Shown in pieces: positions 1 to 9,573 of a stretch of DNA of 64,000 nucleotides. Each line of letters begins with the position of its first letter. The first letter of the stretch is position 1. The stretch is from Ornithodoros turicata (taxonomy: Eukaryota; Arthropoda; Arachnida; Ixodida; Argasidae): NCBI RefSeq assembly GCF_037126465.1, contig NC_088203.1, positions 57,697,581 through 57,761,580 of the forward strand, read 5' to 3'. The position numbers were made by a program, and so were the translations under genes. The notes under the pieces were generated by a model. The model saw nothing but the letters and a program-made list of their open reading frames with translations, did not search any database and was not told the DNA's origin.

Positions 1-59
1 ATACACCTGCACAGTGTGCCTGCATTATGCTTCACTGTTACTGTCGCAGTAGGATACAG

Positions 60-1090
60 TAACTATATAGGCTAAAAACATAAAAAATAGTGGTAAGTGC
101 ATATCACAGTCCCACAGTGTGCCCTCGCACATGCTCATTCAGTCCTGGCGTCCCAGTAGGGTGCATTTACGATACATAAAAAAGCTAAGAAATATTGGCA
201 CATATATATCACAGCTCCACATTGTGCCCTGGCACATTCTTCAGTCTTTATGTCCCAGTGGGAGACATGTACGGGGTGATTCCACGTGAGATCAGGCAGA
301 TTGGTCCCGACGACCTCCCGGATTTTTTATCCCGGAGGTCGTTGGGACCAACCTGCCTGATTTCAGTGGAATCCTGATTTCACTGCCTGATTTCACATGG
401 AATCACCCTAAGATGCATTAAGAAAATAAGGTATAATGGTAGGTACATATCACAGCTCCAGAGTGTGCCCTGGCACATGCTTCAGTCTTGATGTCACAAC
501 AGGAGACATTTATGATGCAGTAAAGATTTCAACAGTGATCATCCCAGTTGGAAATATTAGAAGCACAAGGATAAAAAATAGTGCTAGCTACAGTGCTGCA
601 CAAAAATTTACGGAACACCTGGTTGGCGTATTTCTTCTTCTGACTGACACCCCAGCAGTGAACGGGAGCGCATGCAATTAAAAACGGGTGTTTGGGTGAC
701 CCATGCAACAGTCTGTACCTGCATCAGCTCCCATTCCCTGCAACGGCATCGCTCAGATGAAAAAATAAATCAACCCAGTGTTCAGTAAACATTTGTTCGG
801 TACTGTACATATCACAGCTCCACAATGTGCCCTCACACATTCTTCAGTCTTGATGTCCCAGTGGGGACATCTACGATACATTAAGAAAATAAGAAATAGT
901 GGTAGGTACGTATCACAGCTCCAAAGTGTGCCCTGGCACACGCTTGTCTTGATGTCCTTGTAGGAGACGTAAGAAATAGTGGTAAGTGCATATCACAGTC
1001 CCACAGTGTCCCCCAGCACATGCTCCCACGTCGATACATCAGTAGGGTGCATAACCCAAGCTCCGTGCTGCACCCCGGCACATGCTGATT
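60..1090. repeat. Degenerate tandem array, unit about 90-120 bp
   Basis: At least six diverged copies of one unit lie head to tail. Each contains a core like ATATCACAGCTCCACA, then TGTGCCCTGGCACAT, then GATGTCCCAGTGGGAGACAT and ACATTAAGAAAATAAG. Cores start near 104, 206, 446, 808, 916 and 988, and a last partial copy ends near 1090. The copies are clearly related but none is identical. No coding capacity is evident; the short open frames here are chance. One unit is split by the MITE at 273-408. Confidence 0.75.
273..408. mobile_element. Short palindromic MITE with GGGTGATT-type ends
   Basis: The 136-bp segment starts GGGGTGATTCCACG and ends CATGGAATCACCC. It folds back around a GACCTCC..GGAGGTC core, and the motif ATCAGGCAG/CTGCCTGAT occurs on both arms. 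The flanking tandem-repeat unit resumes directly after it, so it is an insertion into that array. Its ends match those of the larger element at 17969-20318, so both belong to one family. No coding sequence. The superfamily is not identified. Confidence 0.75.
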
Positions 1091-1231
1091 CGTCGTAACC
1101 AAAACACTGAAAGAGACACAAAACCACAGACAAGGTTTTAGTATTCAAAGCATTCACAAAATGTATTTTATTGTTTTGTACCACAATAACCTGGCCTAAC
1201 GCATACAAGTATACATATAAGTCACAATATA

Positions 1232-2109
1232 CAGTGTGTCCCAGAAAACGTGTCATTGAATTATAATAAAAAAACTACACCACCTAGAGTCATGTGGTCA
1301 ATGGCATCTGTTCGAACTGGGTTTTTGCCACCTCCTGATGTGAATGTCGTGTAACGTAAGTTTAATTATGTAAATTTGTGAGAGCTTAATTCGAAAATTT
1401 GCCAAGTAAAGGTCACTTTTTTTATCCCACCAATGTGAAGAGCGTATTTAATTTACTCAAATTAATGATAATTGACACAGATATTCAGGAGGTATCCCAT
1501 CGAAAAAGATAGCCGAACATCATGCTCTGCGAAGCTCCCACAGAATAACGCACAATAAATTTTTCATCGCAATCTTTGGCAGTCTGACAAAGGTGGTTGG
1601 AAACCCAGCCCACCCCAGCATAGCAGAAAGAGATAACACAGACATGGCTTATCGTGTCCGATTTTCGTTGGGATAATGCTTTCCCTCTTCCAATTTTAGG
1701 AACTGTTGCTTTTTCTACTATCACTCTGTGGACTGGCTTTGGAACCTTCTTTCGTTGGACTCGGAGCAATTGCGCTCAAAAAGTCATCGCACGTTATGGT
1801 TCGGTGCTCCGAAAAGCATGATATTCAGCTATTTTTTTCGATGGGATAGCTCATGAATATCACTGTCAATTATCATGAATTTGAGTGAATACGGCACGCT
1901 CTTCATATTGGTGGGGTAAAAAAGTGACCTTTACTTGGCAAGTTTCCGACTTAAGCTCTCAAAAATTTACATAATTAAGCTTGCGATACATGGCATTCAC
2001 ATCAGGAGGTGGCAAAAACCTAATAAGAACAAATACCGTTGACCACATCATTCTAGGTGGCATAGTTTTTTTAAATATAATTCAATGACACGTTTTCTGG
2101 GACACCCTG
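1232..2109. mobile_element. Palindromic (fold-back) Tc1/mariner-like element, copy A
   Basis: The 878-bp element has ends CAGTGTGTCCCAGAAAACG and its inverse TTTTCTGGGACACCCTG, flanked by TA on both sides (1230-1231 and 2110-2111). The inverted repeat runs on for more than 300 bp inward on each side: GTTTTTGCCACCTCCTGATG, AAGTAAAGGTCACTTTTT and ATCGAAAAA motifs recur inverted. The TA duplication points to the Tc1/mariner superfamily. No transposase is visible in the core, so it is non-autonomous. A second copy of nearly equal length lies at 18039-18919. Confidence 0.82.
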
Positions 2110-2111
2110 TA

Positions 2112-4017
2112 TATTTGCTACTGGCAAAATATGAAACTTCGCATTTTTTAGAAAGCCGGCACTTAGGCAGGCAAAGAAGAAGTACTTCTTTTATCACAAG
2201 TAGACATGCCCTAGTAGTTCTCTGCGACTCTGTGGTTTCTCTCCCTGCAATCAGACTAGATCATGTCACACCAAATGTAATTTCACACCCCAGTGACAGC
2301 ACCACTGAGCACACAAAGGGAAGCCTGGTGTAAGAAGTGTACAATATGCAACAGTCGTCTTGGATGGCCTGCATGTTTTGTTACGTTAGCTAACATTGTT
2401 TTGTTACCAAGTTATCGTGTTAGGTGTGACAATAAATGTATTACAGCTCAGCATCACATGATAAGGCTTCAGTTCGGGCCCTGCTACAAACTCACGCCTA
2501 ATCAGATGACTGTGATCGTGAGTTTCGAGGCCGAAAGTGCCAAGCTATGCTCGATATTTAAAAAACAGCCTTCGATGGTGAAATCTGCTATCAACGCTAT
2601 TTCGTATTCCTTATATTTTTAGTGCATCTGAATTCTGGACTTCAACCTCAGAAGTAAATTATAATATTACACTAACATTTATAGCATTATTAGAAATATG
2701 TTTCGTATTAGCATGTTTATTGCAACAAGCCATCATATTCGGTACCCACATTTCAAAGCGTCTGTGAAGTCAAGTAACATAACATCAATACAATTCTGAT
2801 TCAACATTTTGGTACAGCTCTTGGTGCAACTCATGCCTTGTATGTGATACCTTGTTAATTAAAAATCTGGAATTCAGCCGCAAGGATGCATACATACAAA
2901 AAGATGCATACATGGACGGAACGTAACCTATATAGTTGAGGGTGTGGTCTACTTACCCCTAGTTTTTCTTTTTCTGCCCAGCTAAATAATTATGCATGAT
3001 GAAAGATGAAAGTCACTGAAAAGGTTAGCCAGCTTAGGACTCTATGTTGTTCCAGCCTCAGAACATCAGTTCTTTCAATTATGCATGATTAATTTGCTAA
3101 CTATTTGTTTTCAAATTGAGAAGTGGCGCTACATATACTGGATCTTCGAACTTCCAGTTTGAAATTTTGCTCATTTGGATCAAAGCAAAACTTTATAAAC
3201 TCTGGCTTAAATGACAACCCAGACGAGTTCACCCGGGAAAGCCTGCCCCACAAAGAAGTAAGGTACTTTAACAATTACTTCACACATACTTTGTTTATGA
3301 CAAAGATACGATTTTGTGACACATTGTGTATGTTTCGGTTTTGTTCGGTGTGTGCTTTGAAATTGCGATATTTTGCTGTGCGAAATGTTCTGCTACATGC
3401 GGTCAGTTTGACACTTCAATAAGAAAGATAACAAGCAACTTTTCAGGTATGACACAAGGAAATGTACAGGCAGCATTTCATGCAACAATCTTCTGCACTC
3501 TGAAAACAGTACGCATGTAATCGTTCCCTTTAACTTGGGATGAGGCTGTGACTTTAGTGATGTTCTTTTCGTATTACCAGTTGATAATGTTAACACAGCC
3601 ATGCACTATAGGCGATTTCAGATATTGCCCTTGTGCTGCGCACGGGGGCCCTCCGTCGCCCAAGTCACGCGCATCGCGCAATGCGTCGTGGGAAATGGTT
3701 TGCATTCGTGCTTGCCTGCCTGTTGCTTGATGGAAGGAGGGAACACCGAAACCGATCGCGCTCTTCTTCTTCTGTCTGCCTCATGAAAACTAAATACCAA
3801 GGTGCAGTGGGGCATTCCCGACACGGCACTCTCTGGCGGGCCATCCACGCAATTTCTGAAATAGTCTATTCAGCATGGCAAGTACATACATAGCACGGAA
3901 TTCAGTAACCAGTGGCCTACACCCCTTTGATGAATTTTCGTTTACGCTGATAATATTTTTTCAAGGACCCAGGATCCCAGGGTACCGATACATTTACCGA
4001 TAAATACCCATGTGATC
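2112..4017. other. Unassigned intergenic stretch
   Basis: I see no convincing gene, RNA or complete element here. Open frames are short and have no recognisable motifs. The stretch around 3620-3860 is GC-richer than its surroundings and looks like an old repeat, but it could not be assigned to a family. Confidence 0.4.
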
Positions 4018-4019
4018 TG

Positions 4020-4266
4020 CACTCTTAAAAATGAACTTCACCGCATAGCACGCTCCTAGCCAACTATCATCTCAAATGATATCGTTATCTGCCCTGATTT
4101 GTTGAAAACGGGAGGCGTACGCCTTTTTGTGACAATTATGAACAGCATAAGTGTCACAAAAAGGCGTACGCCTCCCGTTTTCAACAAATCAGGGCAGATA
4201 ACGATATCATTGGAGATTATGGTTGGCTAGGAGCATGCTATGCGGTGAAGTTCATTTTTAAGAGTG
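4020..4266. mobile_element. Hairpin MITE with CACTC termini
   Basis: The 247-bp element starts CACTCTTAAAAATGAAC and ends with its inverse TTCATTTTTAAGAGTG. Each arm is about 115 bp and nearly perfect, including GTACGCC and GCCCTGATTTG blocks, with a short loop near 4132-4155. It is flanked by TG on both sides (4018-4019, 4267-4268). CACT-type ends with a 2-bp duplication are consistent with CACTA/EnSpm mobilisation, which is an inference. It lies only 212 bp beyond the end of the DUF4806-type gene. Confidence 0.8.
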
Positions 4267-4478
4267 TGTGCATTGCTGGTAACACTTGCGAACACCATTC
4301 TGCACAAACTACAATTTTTCAGTTTACACCTCCTCCCTAAAAGAAACAACAAAGGTGTTAGCAAATTAAATGTGCGCAATAAATTAGCTGTGTAGAATGA
4401 AATGTACAGGTGAGCAGGCCGCTGCACCTGATATATATACTTAGTTCATGTTTACTTGGACACAGGTTGGTGTCATGT

Positions 4479-7400
4479 TTACTTTGTTTTCTCAGATACA
4501 GCGTTAGTAAAACCATCTCTTGAAATATGTGAGAGAACTGACCAGCAAATGATTGGACTTACCTATAATAATCTCAGCAAACTTGAGTTCAGTGAACTTC
4601 AACTTCCCTTTTCTTCCCTGCCAGCTGTACAGCTTAGCCTACTTATCAGTCATTATGTGGCACATAATTCTTTTTACACAAGTTTTCAGTGAACTCCCTC
4701 CAAGAATGCAGAGTTCTTGAACCTGAAAATAGTCCTTGCAATTAACATTGTACATGCATGGCTTGGAGTCCACTCATTTGAGCAGAGGTGGATCTTTCTT
4801 CACACACATCACCTATGGATTTAAAAATCAACACAGCACCCATTTTAGTAGTAACCGCATGTTCTTACTACCTGTTGACACGGCAGGCTCCAGGAGACAT
4901 CCCAGCAACAATGAGAACAAAACAAAGCCATCACAATGCTTTCACAGAAAAGCTGCAAGTTTGTACTTTTAGAACAGAAACCAAGATCTATACTTTTTGC
5001 TTCAAATACTGCTGTGTTAACAAAAAAAGAAAAAAGTCTGCAATATTTAGATTATAACACCAAAAATGTATGTTGATGCAAAATAAGGATGTTTGCCAAG
5101 CAAAAAAATAAAATAAAAATAAAACGAAATATGAACAGTAAATTTTATGTACCAGCTGTTTTTCGTTGTCCTTGGTGACTTTGTTTTCAAATCCCTCCAG
5201 CTGTTCAACTGTTTGGAACGGCTCGGGAATTAGGATAGGAGAGTCAGGGAATGCGAGTGCAGATCTTGATGGAAGGTTTGCCAAAAGGTCACTTTGCTGT
5301 TGTTGCCCTAGCCGCAGTATCAGGGGGTTTTTGAGAACTTGACGTTGGAATTCTGCAAATTAAAGAATTGATTTACTACGGGCACTGCGTCTCTAAGAAT
5401 GTTTACCCGATTTCGGCATCACTGGCTCCTGGGAATTTGAAGTATGTTGCATTGTGCCTACATAATATAAAGTACACATAAAGCTCCCAGCACAGAAACG
5501 TACGTCATTCTCAAACTTGAGTTTACCAGACACCGGACCAAGGTGCGATCTTGTGGTACCTCTACTTGACAGATGAGAGTCTTTCCAAATGAAAGATAGC
5601 GTACAGCAAGTGAAAAAGATGAAGAAAAGTTTACAAAAAAGTTATTCATACCATCAGTAGCATCAGGGTCACTCATTTGTGAGAGAGGTGAGGTAGGAAC
5701 GTCCACATCTGCAATGAGCAGGCCACGGTGCATAGCTTGAGTATATCTCAGAGTATAAATTGAAGGGAACCTCAACATCTGTTGGACGATCTTGAAGGAT
5801 CGACGTGATAAAAATATGGAAACAGTAGTAATACTATAGAAACTTCTTTAGAGTGAACGCAATTTTTAACGAAAATACTGTTGCACAGCGTGACCTGTAG
5901 ATGGCACACCTGTACGCCATAGTCATGTGACGTGGTTTTTCCCTCTCTCGGATTCTCTCCGACAGCAGCAGCGAACTGCGCACTTCTCTGGTGACCGCAT
6001 TCCTTGAACCATGTAGACGCACTCTCAGTTATTAAACGTTTCTCACAATTAGCTGTACACAGAGTGGTTGTGCATTTGTACAACAAGCCATCAAAAAATA
6101 CCACTAAAACAAAATTTTTTCGTTGTCCCATCAGAGACCCATAGGACATGGCGGAGAACCTCTTTAATGAAGTGACCTCTACTACGAATTTCTTTCGCGG
6201 TTCCGAGTTTTGTTGTAAATGAGCTTGTACCAATAGCTCTGCTCACGCTTTTGTTCCAGACACCGAGTGGTCGCTGTCAACATCACTGATAATGTTACTG
6301 CTATAAATATATATTAATGTAGGGTCTGATTTTTCTCGGGTTAAACGGGTCGGTTAAACGGGTTTCTCGGGTCCAGGATTAGTAGGGTAAAAATCGGGTG
6401 TTATTCTTGAACGCTTGATTCGGGCTGAAATTGACTGCTACTGACATACTGGGGCGTTATTAGGCTATTTTTTTCTCTTGGTCCAGCAATTTCTTCACAA
6501 ATACAAGTGTGAAACTTTGTTATATAATGCAGATTACTGGAGCTTTTATGGCGCATAAGCAACTAAGGTCATAGTGATTGCATCAGCGTTCTTCAGTCAA
6601 ATATATGTAGCTTCACACACTTTGCTAATACTTTGGCATGCTGTTAGCATCACATATTAATACATACACACCTACACAATGTACACTCACAATATTCAGA
6701 ATAACCATGCTGTATCCTACTATTATTGGTTTATTGGTGATTGACATTTGACGAGAAATCGGGTTTAACCTGAATTGATTCTAAACTGATCCAACAGAGA
6801 ACAATCAAGTGAAACCATGTCTAACCCTAAAAAGTCAGACGGATGACATGCTGTTTGGTTTGCTGTTTGCTTCTTATATTAAGGCTCCTGTGATCTCTGT
6901 CATCACAAGACACAATCTAGGCATTAGGAACATTAGATTACAACAAAAATTAGTTTTGTGCTATCTAGGAGCAGCCCTGTCTGGTGTACGGATACCATAG
7001 CACATCGTGCACAGATAGATACAGTCGACCCCCGTTTATCCGGACTTCATTTATCCGGATCCCGCGGTATCCGGACAAAAGGCACGGGAACGGATTTCCT
7101 TCCATGTATTTTGTTCTCGTTTATCCGGACTTCAGCTTCCGGACTCGGACAAGAATTCCAGGATACGAAAGTCGAAAATTCTTGTAATCCAGCTTCAGTT
7201 ATCCGGACTACCGTGAGTAAGAGGAGACGCTGACGCCGCTTCGTCACCCTTTTCGCTGTGTTGGGGTTATTCCCGTCACACGTCAAGGACCTACATTCCT
7301 CCGTAGGGGAGACAACCGTGCACGATGACCCCCTTTTCTATTTGTGTGCGTTGGGTCACGTTGACCAGTCGAGTCATTTGGAAATATCTCGAGCACCTGT

Positions 7401-9207
7401 CCGGTTCTAGAGGGGAAAACTCCAACCCGAGGGCCTGCTGCTTACGGCCCGTTGGCCGATGAAGACATTCCCCTAGCTGAGCTGCGATCCCTGATGCAGA
7501 GGCTCACTGCGACTGCCGTAGATGATGCTGCGGTTTCTGACTACGTTGACGTTGACAAGGATGATGACGCGTGTGCAGCTATGACTGATGACGGTGTGAT
7601 TGCTGCTGTTGCCTCCGATGATGTGCAGCAAGACGGTGCCGATGACGCCAGTGAGAAACAAGGCTCCGACATTGACAGTTTGCGTCCGCACTGACATTCT
7701 TCGAGCAGCGCAACAGCGTGGCTCAACTCTATGCAATTAGCAAAAGTTTGCAGGAATCGAGTGCCTACACTACTATGTAACAGCTGTCATTGACGAGATT
7801 TCTGTGTTTTAATTAAACCTTGCTCTGTAGGACGCTTCTATTCGGTCATTTCATTTATCCGGATGCCCCGGTATCCGGACGATTTCGCCAGGAACGGCAC
7901 CGTCCGGATAAACGGGGGTCGACTGTATTACCCAATACAGAACACTGTGTCTACTAACGAGACATGAAAGCTGAACACTTCAAAAATATAAACACGCACA
8001 TCGTAACAAAACAATGGTCTCAGCTTATTTGCCAACACTCCTACACCCTCTATCATGAAATTTATACACGTAAGAAATTGTGATTAAACATACCTCCACG
8101 AAAGCTTGTGCTGGGTGATGGGTACGATGACCGCAGAAGAGGCGCTGCTGCAGGGTATCCTTTTATATCAAATGACAGCAAAAACATACGAAGACAAGCA
8201 TACCTGTTGACTGAAGGCTGGTTCCATGCCGGTTCAATCCCTGAAGGCGACTACGTGGAGTAGGCTCTTCAAAGAAACCAAACACTGAACAACCAAAGCA
8301 TTGAAGATATTAACAGAACGCATACCTCTACCACTGCGTGAATCTGGTGCACTGCAAGAAAGCTCACTAGGTTGCTGATAGGGGCTACTGTCTTGATCTG
8401 CAACAAAAATAATCTGCGTTTTAACGACGACATCATTAAGCATGGAATAGACGAAACTCACAAGGTTCTACAAGATGTCCCTCTTGGACTGAAGTACTAC
8501 TTCTGCATCTTGTATCAGTCCGTGGTACTTTAAGGTTAAGAATATCATTACTAAACATGGTCATGGTACAACTCATGCAACTGCAGTATACCTTCAGCTC
8601 TTTCTGCTCGATACTCAGCTTCTGAACGTTTTGCAAGCTGCCCACCTGTAATTTTGAGCGCATCGTACAACTTTGTAATAGACAGTATAATATACCAGAA
8701 GAGAGACAACCCATATTAGACTGCACAACATGACCCGGAGACACCAAGAGACACGAAGAAATTCTAGCAGTCCGCACACCTGCATTGTGGCTGCCCGCTA
8801 ATTTCAGCAAGCTGTCCGGTATAGGAGGAAAGGTATCTTCGTCATCGCTGTCAATGACTCGAATTCGTCTTATGCGCTTTGGTGGCAACTCTTTCTCAGG
8901 GTTAAGGTCCGAGGTGTACTCAGAGGTCCTCAATTGCTCACGAGCATCTTTGTAGCACCCTAAATTTAAAAAGAAGTATGAGCAATCTACCGCGACCACA
9001 GCACTTACGTGGGTGCTTACCAAAGATGCCTTTGCAGGTGATTTCAAAAGTCTCATAGCTATCACCTGGAGGAGAACCTCGCTGTGTCATTTTTTGTACT
9101 TTGCTTGTCGGGAGTCGAGGCCACACACATTGGTTTCCCGTAACCCATGTACAGGGCACCACTTCAACCTCATTCCGCTCCAAGAAATGAGCTATAGTAT
9201 ATGGTAT
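4479..9207 (-). CDS. DUF4806-type protein gene, 11 visible exons, one in-frame stop
   Basis: Exons read on the minus strand: 9021-9207, 8780-8959, 8592-8645, 8326-8397, 8204-8266, 8094-8159, 5652-5708, 5407-5457, 5153-5352, 4563-4722, 4479-4516. All introns are GT-AG. The first eight junctions are phase 1, the next phase 0, the last phase 1, and the frame holds throughout (1128 nt, 376 codons). The N-terminal exon has ERNEVEVVPCTWV, then an acidic DSDDEDTFPP stretch, a Ser/Pro-rich linker, and a C-terminal domain with FQTVEQLEGFENK, LGGSSLKTCVKRI and GRKGKLKFTELKFAEI. This order matches arthropod DUF4806 proteins, many of them repeat-associated. Function is unknown. The start codon exon is not seen; it should lie above 9207, toward or within the transposase gene. 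A TAG at 4639-4641 would remove about 38 residues, so the copy may be a recent pseudogene. Several introns are only 44-61 bp; one of 2385 bp holds a Tigger insertion. Confidence 0.72.
4639..4641 (-). other. In-frame TAG within the DUF4806-type exon
   Basis: The reading frame runs through HIMTDK, then TAG, then AKLYSWQGRKGK. Both sides are conserved-looking DUF4806 sequence and the splice signals on both sides are intact. A single base change could account for it. It is the only disruption seen in the modelled gene. Confidence 0.75.
5709..7019. other. Large intron, lower half: repeat-like, non-coding
   Basis: This is the part of the 2385-bp intron below the Tigger insertion. A minus-strand open frame at 5772-6233 has no recognisable motif and looks like old repeat sequence. 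Near 6335-6375 there are short tandem copies of GGGTTAAACGG with a partial inverted match near 6747-6765, perhaps the ends of a small old element. Nothing else is supported. Confidence 0.4.
7022..7925 (+). mobile_element. Tigger/pogo-type DNA transposon, internally deleted
   Basis: Perfect 24-bp terminal inverted repeats begin CAGTCGACCCCCGTTTATCC. TA duplications lie at 7020-7021 and 7926-7927. Several further copies of TTATCCGGA are clustered inside both ends, like subterminal binding sites. The 904-bp length is far below an autonomous Tigger; only the tail of the transposase gene remains. CAGT ends with TA target duplication fit the pogo/Tigger branch of Tc1/mariner. It lies in the large intron of the DUF4806-type gene. 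Confidence 0.88.
7452..7694 (+). pseudogene. Tail of a Tigger-type transposase
   Basis: The frame reads ADEDIPLAELRSLMQRL followed by an acidic, Asp/Ala-rich tail and a stop. The short IPLAEL-type segment followed by an acidic C-terminus is what follows the catalytic domain in pogo/Tigger transposases. No DNA-binding or DDE domain is left inside the element. It is best read as leftover coding sequence after internal deletion. The open frame starts at a Met that is probably not a true start. Confidence 0.55.
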
Positions 9208-9573
9208 CTGAAAAGGCCCCCATTGACTCAAAGTTGAATTACACGGTAAATGCACAGACGTATATTGTGGGCTTGTGGCCTTTTAATGCCGTGAAGAGTA
9301 TCCCAACAGAAAATAGCAAACATTAATCTTATACCAAAACCAACAAACCAGCAGAGCAAAACTGGAACATCCCACTCTGGGTCACTAATACAAGAGAGCT
9401 TTAGGATATACGTAAAGTTATTAAAATTAAAAACAGGCATGTTGTCACATATAGCATTTGGATTATGTGAATGTGAGCAAGTGCTTGACTGGGAATTTCT
9501 CTGCTGCACCCAAGTGCCAGTAATGTGCAGCGATACACTTGTTGCACATCTCAGCGCTTGCACTTCCTGTGTC

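Noticed and set aside
2293..2622. 109-codon plus-strand frame
   Set aside because: No recognisable domain, no splice support, and it lies in featureless sequence.
5772..6233. 153-codon minus-strand frame in the large intron of the DUF4806-type gene
   Set aside because: No motif and repeat-like wording; it lies inside a well-supported intron.
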